Below are positions 34,015 to 44,540 of a stretch of 64,000 bases of DNA, piece by piece. The stretch is from Schistocephalus solidus (lineage: Eukaryota; Platyhelminthes; Cestoda; Diphyllobothriidea; Diphyllobothriidae), in NCBI GenBank assembly GCA_017591395.1, contig WEDG01001294.1, positions 434,001 to 498,000 of the forward strand, written 5' to 3'. The first letter of the stretch is position 1. Each line of letters opens with the position of its first letter. The notes below the pieces were generated by a model. It saw nothing but the letters and a program-made list of their open reading frames with translations, was not told the DNA's origin and ran no database searches. The position numbers were made by a program, and so were the translations under genes.

Positions 34015-35650
34015 TTCCAGCATGCCCGCGCAGTCAACGCACCTTCTGTGCATGAATCGGCCTGATCGGACATCTTCGGACGCAATGCACCAACAATCCG
34101 GCAATTCCAATTTCTACGTCAAATTCTGCCAACCCTCCCTCGGACTCCCCTACCCTCATCCCTTGCATCAATTCCAGTACGCCCACCATCATAGAAACCA
34201 CATCCCAATACTCATCACCTGTTTACTCCACCACCATCGCCACTGCTGCCACAACCGCAATAAGTGATTGGGACTCTCTCCTTAACTGTCCTCATTGCGA
34301 CCGCACATTCACTTTATGTACCGGTCTGATCGGTCACTTGCGAATCCATCGTACAGCGACTGGTGAACCAGTGCCTGGAGCACCAAGACACAGCAGAGAT
34401 TGCCGCCTCCACTGCCCTCACTGTCCTCGCAAATTCACTCATCGCGTAAGCTTATTCAGTCACATGCACATCCATGACAGCGGAATTCACTGTAATGCCG
34501 ATAACACCGATACCCTAAGCAAACCATCCGCTCCCGCCATTCTTACCGCCACTGTCACCCCCACTTCCGCGAATGACATCCCCCAGCCTCTTCTGCTCCC
34601 CCACTGCGCCCACAACTTGAATTTACGCATCGGCCTGGTCGGTCACCTGCGAATCCACCGCATGGAGGCTGGTGAACCACTGCCTGTTGCTAAAACATAA
34701 ATTCAACGCGCCCGCATCCACTACCCTCACTGCTTTCGCACCTTTACACACCGCAAGTGCCTCCACGACAACCTGTGGTAAACCATCGAAGGCTAAGCTA
34801 TTTCAGCGCACACCTCCACCAATACATATACAACACCCTGGTTATCATCATGTACCCGTAAAAATCACGGTTTCCTAGAAATCGTGGCTTGGAAGGCTGC
34901 CAAGCTGACGCTTAAACCAGAACACGCGGTCGGCCTAGTGTATGTGCTGTTTGTCAAGTGTCAGAGCAGTGGACTAATAGTCAAACGGTGAAAGCTCCTT
35001 TATAACCCCTGATTTAGTGAATCCCTGTGTGTGCGTTATGGGGGCCAGGTTGTGCTGTGGCACACGAAGACGGATACGCAGACCTGTCAGCCAATGTGCC
35101 CATTCCCAAATCAGACAATTAACCGGCTCGGACGATGGTCTGATTGTGGGGTAGGGGAGAGCGTGAGGTCGACAGCTCAGCGCAATTTTCATAACTATAA
35201 ACCATCTGATGCGCTTGAAACTATCATGCTGCGCTAAGAGCCGGGGCTTGGAAGGTTGCCAACTGACGAGAACACTTGAACCGCGTGGTCAACACAATGT
35301 GCGTTTTGTGTGTAATGGCTGACTAACGGACTGAGAGTCAGGCTGCAATAGCTCCTTCTTACAGTGGCCTTTATGGCACTCCCGCTCCGTTGGATCCGAG
35401 TAAAGGTGTGTAGGTTCACCCAAGGGCGGCTCCGACCGCGCCAACCACCAGCGCCCTATCCCATCTCCGGTCATTTTGACTCTGTTATGATACCGGGCAT
35501 AGGTGGGGGAGGAGGAGAGAGTACGGTATATGCAGCAGAAGTCTACTATCACTTTAAACTAAAGCACGCACAAGTCATCGTCCCTGCACCATCCTTCCGT
35601 GGAGCAAACGGTTGACCTCGTCAAAATCGACGGTTAAGCTATTGCATGGG
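34015..35650 (+). mobile_element. RTE-like retrotransposon, 5'-truncated 3' fragment 2
   Basis: This starts in the C-terminal part of the polyprotein (SMPAQSTHLLCMNRPDR in one frame; in the homologous frame LPACPRSQRTFCA, an ancestral finger start), then a Ser/Thr/Pro-rich linker, several fingers to 34780, and the full 3' region ending with the CCGTCCCTGCACCATCCTTC block at about 35580-35640. Frames shift at least twice. It is one of a series of copies in the same orientation between 33.7 and 43 kb. Confidence 0.88.
34338..34700 (+). pseudogene. C2H2 finger segment of RTE-like polyprotein
   Basis: This is a 120-codon open frame. Finger one is complete: Cys26, Cys29, His42, His46 (HCPHCPRKFTHRVSLFSHMHIH). 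The next finger has lost its first cysteine (LLLPHCAHNLNLRIGLVGHL, Cys90, His103, His107). A preceding finger, NCPHCDRTFTLCTGLIGHLRIH, lies at about 34290-34350 partly upstream of the ATG. The linkers TGEPVPGAP between fingers are a hallmark of this element. It is a fragment and not an independent gene. Confidence 0.8.
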
Positions 35651-35717
35651 GTAGTAGTTTGGGGTAGCACCACACAGGTAGCATGTGGTCGCTCCATTTT
35701 TCTCGTACATGAGGTGA

Positions 35718-36104
35718 ATGCTCCAGTGGTCACCTCTAGGTGGTAACCAACTCTTACCTGTGCCTCCCCAGGCAACTGTCACGAGCAGCCAACTAAACCA
35801 GGTGAGAGTCTCTGGTGCTGTGTGTGCCTCTACACCCAGTATGTCTGACTTCCGTAATTCCCACCTCCCCTCTTCTCAAAATATTTTACGGTGGGTGCAA
35901 CAGCAATCCCATATTCGGCCAAGACTAACTCGGGGCACTCCTCGACTAAAACAAAACAGTGACCCGTGGTGGAGTTCGGCAGCCATCTGGGATGTCCCAG
36001 CAGCCCTATTTTGGGACAGCACTGCTTGCCTCCTCGTAGAGGAAGGGGTAGAAACGGTGCCCTTAACAAATGCTGGGTATCCGGTTTTCTGCAGCCGGCC
36101 ATGA
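35718..36104 (+). other. 128-codon open frame in the leader of RTE-like copy A
   Basis: This frame, ahead of the endonuclease, is uninterrupted although the endonuclease that follows is full of stops. It begins MLQWSPLGGNQLLPVP and includes MSDFRNSHLPSS. I do not recognise a domain. It could be part of an upstream ORF of the retrotransposon, leader sequence open by chance, or the N-terminus of the polyprotein. No second copy of this leader exists in the window for comparison. Confidence 0.3.
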
Positions 36105-37177
36105 CTCGCAGATCACAAAATACGCAGTCCTTAAACTCAAACAAACAACAACACTTCCGTACCGATATCCCACACCATATTTTCTTGGTTGCTCGGTTGA
36201 ATCCACTCACACTAGCAGCCTTGAATGTTCGTTCCCTTTAAGATAATCCAAGGAACAACTGGTCAGAACGGAGGATGGCGCAAGGCACTCTGGAACCATG
36301 CCCGCTAAAAGGTCGAGATTGCTGCTCTCAGTTAGACCCAATCCTCTGAACAGGCTCAACTGGCGGAGGTGGGTGCCAGCTACACCTTCTTCTAGAGTGA
36401 CCGGCCAAAGGTAGTGCGACGGGACGCTGGTGTCGCCTGTATATGGGATCTTTGCCCTGTCTGCCGCAGGGTATCAATGATCGCCTGATGAGCCTCCCCC
36501 TTCCTTTTTGGGAAGACATATTCGCCACCGTCATCAGCGCCTACGATCCCCAATGACGAGCTCTGATGCAACGAAGGAAAAATTCTACGAGGAACTGCAT
36601 GCCTTCCTACAACTGTGTCGAAGACGGACATGTTGCTTGTCTTTGCCGACTTCAACGCCGGCGTCAGGACAGACACGCTGCCTGGCAGGAAGATGCTGAG
36701 TCCTCACGGTCTCTGTAGCTGCAACAATAACGGCCTTCTGCTTCTGCTAACCTGTGCGGAACAACACCTTCTTTCCCTTTCGGACGCGGGAGAATAACTA
36801 CGTTTGTGCACCCTCAGTCGTAGCACTGGCAGCTGCTGGACCGTGTTCTCGTAGGGAGGGGAGATGGACCGGATCTGCTGGTGACCGAGGCGATTCGCGA
36901 TGCCGCTAGTTGGACGGATCACCGCCTCGTCTTCTCCAAGATGAGGCACTGACTTCAACCCAGCCGAAGGCCCCAAGGTAAGCGTCGACCAGGTAAATTA
37001 AATACTTTTTGCTCACTGCTCACTGTTTTGATTTCAGCAACCAAATAACCCAGAAACTGGAGGACATGCATGCTCACGATGCTACACCTACCGTGGAGAT
37101 ACGATGGTGTCAACTTCGAAATGTCATCCAGTCCACGGAGGTCGAAGACTTTGGAAGCACATTCCGTCAACACCAGA

Positions 37178-37475
37178 GATAGAAAGTCTTTATTTCAGCA
37201 AAAAGACCTCCATTCACAGCGATATAATGGTACATAAAGCTGATAACACCGGAACAAGTGACCAAAAGCTTCAACGCTCCATATCAAGAACGGTCGTCTA
37301 TGAACAAGTCGCAAATGCTGCTTAATTGACCTCATTGGGGTAATTAAAATAAACCAACAGTGGTAAATAATGGCATCTAATGTGCGAAACGTACCAGCCC
37401 ATTTACAAAGAATGAAAATTTACATGTGAATGGAGGAGAAAAATGTTGGCCCAACTTCAAAAGACCACGAGTTCA
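37178..37475 (-). mobile_element. ~300-bp insertion inside RTE-like copy A
   Basis: Comparison with copy B shows that the element is continuous at CGTCAACACCAGGACTGG (39105-39122), while in copy A the same place is split: CGTCAACACCAG (37167-37178) and, after unrelated sequence, CAAACCAGGACTGG (37474-37487). The short repeat ACCAG at both edges may be a target duplication. Read on the minus strand the insert ends with GCTGAAATAAAGACTTTC, an AATAAA-containing end, which suggests a small retroposed sequence in antisense orientation. It matches nothing else I recognise in the window. Confidence 0.65.
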
Positions 37476-38096
37476 AACCAGGACTGGTTTTAATATCAGC
37501 AACGTTTTCGCGGAGGAGAATCGGCTACACAAAGCATACATGGATCTTCGGCATGACACCACCAAAGTACCACCTTGTATAACAATGGCTGCGGGAGATG
37601 CAGAACGCCTGAAGAGTCCGAAAAGCTGAGGAAATCAAGGGGTATGTGGACCGCAATGAAACGAAAAACTTCACCAAAGCCATCTCCGGACCCTGTGTCA
37701 TGGGAACCTCACCGCTGCGCACCTCAGACGGCAAAAACTTCTGACGGAGAAATCACAAATTCTTAAGTGCTGGGCCGAGTACTTCAGAAGTGTCCTTAAT
37801 TGCTCATTAACCATCTTCGATACTATCATTGACCAGCTCCTTAAAGTGGACATGAACAATGACTTTGATCTCCAGCCTTATCTACCAGAAACCATCTGGG
37901 CAATGCGAAAGATTTCCAGCCGGAAAGTAACGGAATCTGACGTAATTCCACCTGACGTCTACAAGCACGGTGGGCCTCGGCTGATAGTGGGACTCACAAC
38001 ACTCTTCCAGGAGATGTGGCGACAAGGACAAGCTCCTCAGTATTTCAAAGACTTGACCATTATCCATCTCTATAATCCGAAGCGAACCGGCTGCTC

Positions 38097-38910
38097 GAGT
38101 GAGTCCACTCACACTAGCAGCCTGGAATGTTCGTTCCCTTTAGAAAATCCTAGGAGCGACCGGCCGGAACGGACGACGGCGCTAGTCGCTCGGGAACTGG
38201 CGCGCTACAAGGTGGACATTTCTGCTCTCAGCGAGACCAGATTATCTAAGCAGGGTCAGCTGGAGGAGGAAGGTGCCGGCTACATCTTCTTCTAGAGTCG
38301 CTGGCCAAAGGCAGAGCGACGCGACGCTGGTGTTGCTTTTGCCATCCGCAACGACATCATGGGACGTCTGACCTGTCATCCGCAGGGTATCAATGATCGC
38401 CTGATGAGCCTCCGCCTGCCTCTTCGGGGAGACCAGTTGGCCACCATCATCAGCGCCTACGCTCCCCCAATGACGAGCTCTGATGTGGCGAAGGACAAAT
38501 TCTACGAGGACGTGCACGCCCTGCTGACAATTGTATCGAAGGTGGACAAGTGTATTGTTCTTGGTGACTTCAACGCCCACGTTGAAATGGACCACGCTGC
38601 TTGGCAGGGAGTACTGGGTCCCCACGGTCACGGTAGCTGTAACGATTACGGCTTCCTTCTTCTGCGCACGTGTAAGGAACACCGTCTCTTGCTGACCAAC
38701 ATCTTCTTCCACCTTCCGATTCGGGAGAAGGTCACGTGGATGCATCCCCGGTCTTGGCGCTAGCATCTGCTGGACTATGTTCTCGTCCGGAGGCGAGATC
38801 GACAGGACGTGCTGGTAACCAAGGCGATCCGCGATGCCGATATTTGGACAGATCACCACCTCGTCATCTCCCAGATGAGGCTCCGAATACAACCCCAACA
38901 ATGGCCCCAA
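38097..38910 (+). pseudogene. APE-type endonuclease domain of copy B
   Basis: The frame carries ALVARELARYKVDISALSET (the E/T block of APE nucleases, about 38175-38235), [42 protein letters not shown] (GDFN at 38563-38574; the Asp and Asn are catalytic-site residues in this fold), and WTDHHLVISQMRL (Asp-His pair at 38851-38856). Two in-frame stops, TAG at 38293 and TAG at 38761, interrupt it. The catalytic residues I can see are retained, so the stops look recent relative to the RT damage. Confidence 0.85.
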
Positions 38911-39639
38911 GGTAAGAGGCCACCATGTAAGTTAAATACTCTTTTATTAAATTTGCCTGCTCACTGTTTTGATTTCAGCAACCAAATAACCGAGAAACTG
39001 GAGGACCTGCATGCTACAGATGATAACGCTACCGTGGAGACACGTTGGTGTCAACTGCGAAATGTCATCCAGTCCACCGCCCTCGATGTACTCGGACGCG
39101 CACACCGTCAACACCAGGACTGGTTTGATGACAATGACGCCGACATCAGCAACTTACTTGTGGAGAAGAATGGACTACACAAAGCCTACATGGACCTTCG
39201 GACTGACGCCACCACAGCAGCCTTCTTCAGATGCCGGCGCCTTGCACAACAACAGCTGCGGGAGATGCAGGATGCCTGGATGATCCGAAAGGCTGAGGAA
39301 ATCCAGGGGTATGCGGACCGCAATGAAATGAAAAACTTTTTCAAAGCCATCAAGGCCATCTACGGCCCGTGTATCAAGGGGTCCGCACCGCTGCTTAGCT
39401 CTGAGGGCACAACACTGCTGACAGAGAAATCGCAAATTCTGAAGCGCTGGGCCGAGCACTTTAGAAATGTCTTTAATTGCTCATCAGCCATCTCCGATGC
39501 TGCCATTGACCGGCTACCTCAAGTGGACACGAACAATGACCTGGATCTGCCGCCTTCCCTACCAGAAACCATCCGGGCCGTGCAACAGATTTCCAGCGGT
39601 AAATCACCGGGATCCGACGCAATCACACCGGAAGTCTAA
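38809..39639 (+). pseudogene. End of endonuclease and pre-RT region of copy B
   Basis: This is an uninterrupted 276-codon frame from MLVTKAIRDADIWTDHHLV to SSGKSPGSDAITPEV, ended by TAA at 39637 inside a motif where the family normally reads through into KHGGPRL. The middle has a HQDWFDDNDADIS block and a helical, charge-rich stretch (REMQDAWMIRKAEEIQGYAD), and GKSPGSDAI is the conserved entry to the RT domain. It includes an in-frame segment that looks like a small intron (GTAAG at 38912, TTTCAG ending 38978) but is read through without a stop. Confidence 0.85.
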
Positions 39640-40492
39640 AAGCATGGTGGGCCTCGGCTGATGGCAGAACTCACAACACTCTTTCCAGGAGATGTGGCGA
39701 CAAGGACAAGTTCCTCAGGATTTCAAAGACTTGACCATTATCCATCTCTATAAGCCGAAGCGAACTGGCAACACTGTGATAACCACAGAGGCAGCTCACT
39801 GCTCAACCTTGCCGGGAAGATCCTTGCCCGCATCCATTTTAATCGTCTGAAACGGTCACCTAGAGTAGAGACTTCTTCTGGAAAATCAATATGGCATCCA
39901 ACGACACAGCGGAACAACCGACATGATTGTCGCCGCTCGCTAGCTACCAGGAAATGTGAATCCAACTCTGCACTATCTTCGTGGATCTGATGAAAGCTTT
40001 TGACACGGTGAATTGGGACGAACTGTAGAAAATCATACAGAAATTCAGCTGTTCACGCACATAGGGCGTCAGTTTCACGACGGGATGACGGCGCGTATCA
40101 CTGATAATGGGACGGTATCAGAAGCATTTGCCGTGACCAATGGCGTGAATCTGGGCTGCGTACTGGCCCCCACCATTTTCAGTCTCATATTCTCTGCTAT
40201 GCTCATGGACGCCTACCGTGATGAGCGCCCTGGGATCCGCATTGCCTACAAAACTGACGGGCACCTTCACAGCCGTCGGCGTATGCAGGCCCCAAAGCGC
40301 AACCCTACGACTTCCGTCCATGACTTGCACTTCACGGATGACAGTGCCTTTAACATCGTGACGGAGAAGGACATGCAAAGGAGCGTGGACCTCTTTGCCG
40401 CAGGCTGCCCCAAATTCGGATTAACAATAAATACAGCCGAAAAGCAGGTCATGCACCAACCATCACCCAGCGCGGAATACAATGTTCCCTGA
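39640..40492 (+). pseudogene. Reverse transcriptase palm of copy B
   Basis: After a frameshift near 39687, recognisable blocks are DNHRGSSLLNLAGKILARIHFNRL (39778-39850 in one frame), IFVDLMKAFDTVNWDEL (motif A, 39975-40026) and then an open 159-codon frame at 40013-40492 with HDGMTARITDNGTVSEAF, NGVNLGCVLAPTIFSL (motif B) and HFTDDSAF (motif C at 40328-40351). The usual motif C is FADD; here it is FTDD with both aspartates kept. Motifs A and C are in different frames, so no active enzyme can be made. Confidence 0.85.
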
Positions 40493-41099
40493 ATCTATGT
40501 CAACGACGCTCAACTCAAAAATATGGAAGCCTTTGCTTATCTGAGAAGCACGCTCTCACGCAACACGAGAATCTACGTAGAGGTTTGCACAAAGGATGTC
40601 CAAAATCCAGCAAAGATTCGTGCAGCTGGAGGCCTCTTTGTGGAATAACCACTTTATTCACCTGAACAACAAACTAATGTGTACACGACAGTCTTCTTGA
40701 AGACATTTTTTTATATAGTAGAAACCTGAACCGTCTACTCCAACCAAGCAAGGAAACTGAATCACTTCCATCTCAGCTGCCTCCACAGAATACTGATGCT
40801 GAGATGTCAAGAAGGGATCCTGGACAGGTTTGTCCTTGAGTGTACTGGAATCCTCAGCGTCCACGCCACGCTGAGGCAAGTGTTACTGTGATTGAGCAGC
40901 CACCTGGTGAGAATGGACGAGGAGCGTCTACCCAAACGAATTTTTTACGGAGATGTCGCTACGGGTGATCGCTGACAAGGAGGGCGAAAACGATGCTACA
41001 AGGACACTTTGGAGAAATCTCTGAAGCCTCTGCAAATTAACCCCGCGTCCTGGGGAGGAACTCGCCAGGATAGACCAGCCCTGGGGAATATCCGTAAAG

Positions 41100-42067
41100 A
41101 CTGGTGCAGCAATGTACGAGGCCAACCGGATTGCCGATGATCAGGCCGAAATGGCGGCTTACAAATCACAAGCACCGTGGATCAGCATCACCGATTCCCA
41201 AACCCTGCCAACGTGCTCACGCTTCCAACGCACATTCCACGCACAAATTGGCCTGGTCTGACCTCTTCGTACTCGATGCAACAATAATCCCATAACATCA
41301 ACTTCTGCCACACCTGCCTCAGACCCCATGACGACGATCACCCCAACCACTGATAACCACTTCATCGATGCTTCGCCGCCCATAATCACTGACACCTTCC
41401 TCTATCCCCCACTCCTTGCGCCGATCATGGAAATAACCCCCACTTGCCCAAATCCTGCTACCTCAGTAGCCACCTCCGACTAACTGTAACCTGCTACGTC
41501 CACCACCACAGTCACCAGTACCAGCGATTTGGATTGGGTACTAACCTGTCATCATTACGATCGCACATTCACCTCACACATCGACCTGGTTGGTCACTTC
41601 AGCATCCATCGCACAGCGACTGAGAGACTAGTGTCTGGAGCACCAACACACAAAAGAGAACACCGCCTCCAATGACCTCACTGTCAACGCGCATTCATAC
41701 GTCACATGGGCCTGATCGGTCACATGCGCATCCATGAAATCGGAATCAACCACGATAGCAACACATCCTGCGCACCCATTGACACTGCCCAGAGTCCTCC
41801 CATGAGCTCGAATAGCAGTACCAGCAGCAGAGTTTCTACAGACTCAGCACCTCCCAACCTATCTTGTCCTTATTGTGACCACATATGCTTATCACGCATC
41901 GGCCTGGTCTGTCACTTGTAAATCCATCGCACAGAGACCGGCGTACCAGTGCCAGGACCACCAACATACACCCGCCGCACCCAACTCAAATTTCCGCACT
42001 GCACACGCACCTGCACACACCGTATGGGCCTATTACGTCACATGCGTCTCCATTAAAACCTGCGGTA
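41100..42067 (+). pseudogene. C-terminal zinc-finger region of copy B
   Basis: This starts with MYEANRIADDQAEMAA (41111 onward), then a finger-like LPTCSRFQRTFHAQIGL whose second Cys is lost, a long Pro/Thr-rich linker, then THMGLIGHMRIH-type fingers, NLSCPYCDHICLSRIGLVCHL, and a last TRTCTHRMGLLRHMRLH before the terminal NLR and stop. Some finger cysteines and histidines are replaced and frames shift. The order matches fragments 1 and 2, confirming that the finger-only pieces elsewhere are 3' ends of this element. Confidence 0.78.
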
Positions 42068-43689
42068 GAACCGCCGGCTCTACCGCAGAACTAAATCTCT
42101 AGTCATCAGCCTTTGCACCTCACATGGTCACACTTATCACCACAATTAGCATGCTCTCTGTCTGCAAAACTGTTTGAGAGGCAAGTATTATCCGCGGCTA
42201 CTTCTCCATGGGGCTTCTCAGCTTTATGTGTGATCTAGGCTTGAGAATATCACGGGACGATCAGCGCCGTGGGTTGGACGTTTTTCCAACTGACAATTAC
42301 ACTCAGGCTTCGCAAGCAGTCCAATAGGTGTCATGTGGAGGGTTGATTCGTGGTCTGAGAATCAGGCTGCGATGGCTCCTTTTTAACTTTACCTTTGCTT
42401 CTCTCCCACAAGTGAGATGTAGGTCGTTCAACCCCTTGTTGTGTACAATTCCGGTGCTTGTGTTTGGGGAGAGTTCATGTAGGTATTGCGCGTAGACGAG
42501 GTCACCAGCAGCTGCGCCCACTACCGCATCATACAACTGACTGGCTCGGATAGTGGTTTGATTGGAGGAGAAGGCAGTTGTGAAAGTTACATCGATTGCT
42601 TTGCGTATTTTCCTCACTTTAAGCAATCTGACGCGCTTGAAACTATCACTGTGCTCTAAAAGACGTCCCATGGAAAGTTGTCAATTGTCGGGATAACTCG
42701 GACGGCGTGGTCAGCCCCATGTGTGTTTTGTGTGGAGTGGCTGACTGGCAGACTGAGAGTCAGGCTGAAATGGCTCCTTCTTAATGTGACCTTAATGGCA
42801 CTCCCACTCCGTAAGATCCGAGTCAGGTGTGGCAGAACGCCCAGGGGCGGCTCCGACCGCGTCAGCCACCTGTGCCTTCTCGCTCCTCTAACCTCCTTGA
42901 CTATCATGATACCAAGCTCAGGTAGTGGAGGAGGAGAGAGTGTGATATCTGCAGTGCAAGGCTGCTAGCACTTAAAACTAATCCACGCACAATTTACCGT
43001 CCCTGCACCACCTGGGGTGGAGCATACGGTGGACATCTTCGAACTACAGTCAAACTTTTGTGTGAGTGTTGGGCCTGCGCAATGTCCCACGCTATCTATG
43101 CGGTGGATGCAGCGTGGGGTGAGCAAAGGAAGTCTCATCACGCGTTGATTAGGCTGTTCGTAATCCCTTTTTGTACCTTCAAATTGCGTGGGCGTAAAGG
43201 CGTGGTGACACAACAGAGCGTAGGCGTTATACCAGCCTACTCTATGTTCGCAATCCTCACACCAGCTGCCTGACAACCTCAGACATCCGACTGATGCTTG
43301 GCAGAGGAAAGTGCAAATGAACTCAACACTGCCAAGTCTATTATGTATGCAGAACGAGGTGTCTGGATGTAGGCTAGGTGTGTATTGAGCAGATGATACA
43401 GCAAACGGAGTGAGTCTCAGGAGATAAGGGCTGGTTATATGGCATTGAGAACTGTTCTAGGCTAAAGGGTGGCCAACTAGCACAAAAGTGGTCTGTGTGT
43501 GCGTCCGTGAACTTGACCGTTCGACTTTAACGAGCATGTGGCGTGAGTTTGGATAGTAGGGACAGCAGCATACAGGGCTGAATCTATGCCCACTGTGCAC
43601 TTCAGCGCATTACTCACGCTGAAAAAACTGATGACTTTGAGCCTATCGACATGGCTTTCGATGGCTGCCGACTAAATGCGTAACTCAAT

Positions 43690-44045
43690 GCTCTCAGGAC
43701 GGTGAGTCAGCCTAAATTGATCCTTCTCCATGCCACCTCTGTGTCCATTCCAATCAGATGTGGTCTGACTCGCCTCCATCTATGGAAACCTGGTACATCT
43801 TGCGGTGCACATGTCATAGGTGGCAGGAGTAGGTGATCTATTAGTCTTGTTTGACCATTATTCCCGAGTCTGCCATTGGTATTCCTGACTCTTATTTTGT
43901 TACGAGGTACCAGTGAGTGATTTTTGAGTGAGTGCACTGTATAATGTGCAAGTCTGCCTCAGTTAAAACTAGTTTATGCATGAACCGCCGTCCTACGCCA
44001 GCAGTACTATGAGGCACAGCATGGACACCGTTGCTTGCGAAGAAC
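43690..44045 (+). mobile_element. Older, diverged RTE-like 3' tail
   Basis: Blocks such as GAGTCAGCCTAAATTGATCC, CATTCCAATCAGATGTGGTC, GCAAGTCTGCCTCAGTTAAAAC and GCACAGCATGGACACCGT line up in order with the terminal 350 bases of copy B (for example GAGTCAGGCTGAAATGGCTCC, GTGCAAGGCTGCTAGCACTTAAAAC, GAGCATACGGTGGACATC). Divergence is clearly greater than among the other tails, so this is probably an older insertion. Confidence 0.55.
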
Positions 44046-44279
44046 GCATTGCCGTTTGGCATCCTGGACTGATCCTGGGCTGATCAGGGCATTTGTTGTA
44101 CCAAATCGGTCAGACTCGAAATTTCAATGAACATTTGAGTCGAAGACCCTCAGATGCTGTTGAAAAACGACTAAAAAATTATTTTATTTTGTCTAAAGAG
44201 AGCTAACAAAGCATTAGTAGCGCACCACCTACCTAACACTCACAGCTTCTATACGCTAAGAAGAAGGCTAGTTAATTCG

Positions 44280-44540
44280 ATGGAAAAGACGCAGTTTACA
44301 AAACTTCACATTCCAGTTGTGGTGCCGTCTGAGAATTTCATCAAACTCCTATGCATGAACATCGGGAAGCTATGCATGAAACTGGAAACTTGGCCCAAAT
44401 TTACAAAGAGGAACACTCGAATTGTGAGTGCCTATCTAGTCGGAATGCTCCATGAAGTCCTGAATACCATTCAAAAGGATGAGGCATTCATCGATGAGCA
44501 TATTTATTTAGCCGTCACACAAAACGCTAGAAGATTTTAA
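44280..44540 (+). other. Unassigned 86-codon open frame
   Basis: This frame, MEKTQFTKLHIPVVVPSENF through AVTQNARRF, has mixed composition with no low-complexity bias and a helical-looking C-terminal half (RIVSAYLVGMLHEVLNTIQK). It is followed at once by TAAGGTAAC, which could be read as a splice donor just past the stop. I do not recognise a family. It lies outside the retroelement copies and might be an exon or a retrocopy fragment; chance is also possible. Confidence 0.25.

Larger units (their letters stand above)
35660..38091 (+). mobile_element. RTE-like retrotransposon copy A (5' half, decayed)
   Basis: This starts right after the previous copy's 3' end and contains a possible 5' untranslated or leader region (35660-36190). 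A degraded APE-type endonuclease follows (PLTLAALNVRSL at 36205, [12 protein letters not shown] near 36460, FADFNAG near 36645, SWTDHRLV near 36910), then the region before the RT palm (37480-38060). An unrelated insertion of about 300 bases interrupts it at 37178-37475. It stops at IHLYNPKRTG (38090), where copy B begins. The RT catalytic part and 3' end are missing, so this looks like recombination between copies rather than a normal insertion. Confidence 0.85.
38092..43055 (+). mobile_element. RTE-like non-LTR retrotransposon copy B (nearly full length)
   Basis: This is the best copy of the element here. The order is APE endonuclease (38097-38900), a linker/thumb-like region with Trp/His-rich blocks (38980-39640), RT palm (39970-40500), a post-RT region (40600-41130), C2H2 fingers (41190-42065) and a 3' region ending at about 43050. 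It lacks an upstream leader because it joins directly to copy A. Stops occur at 38293, 38761 and 39637, and a frameshift near 39687 and many shifts after 40500 make it inactive. Such elements copy by target-primed reverse transcription. I cannot place it precisely among the RTE, CR1 or Jockey-like clades by eye. Confidence 0.9.
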
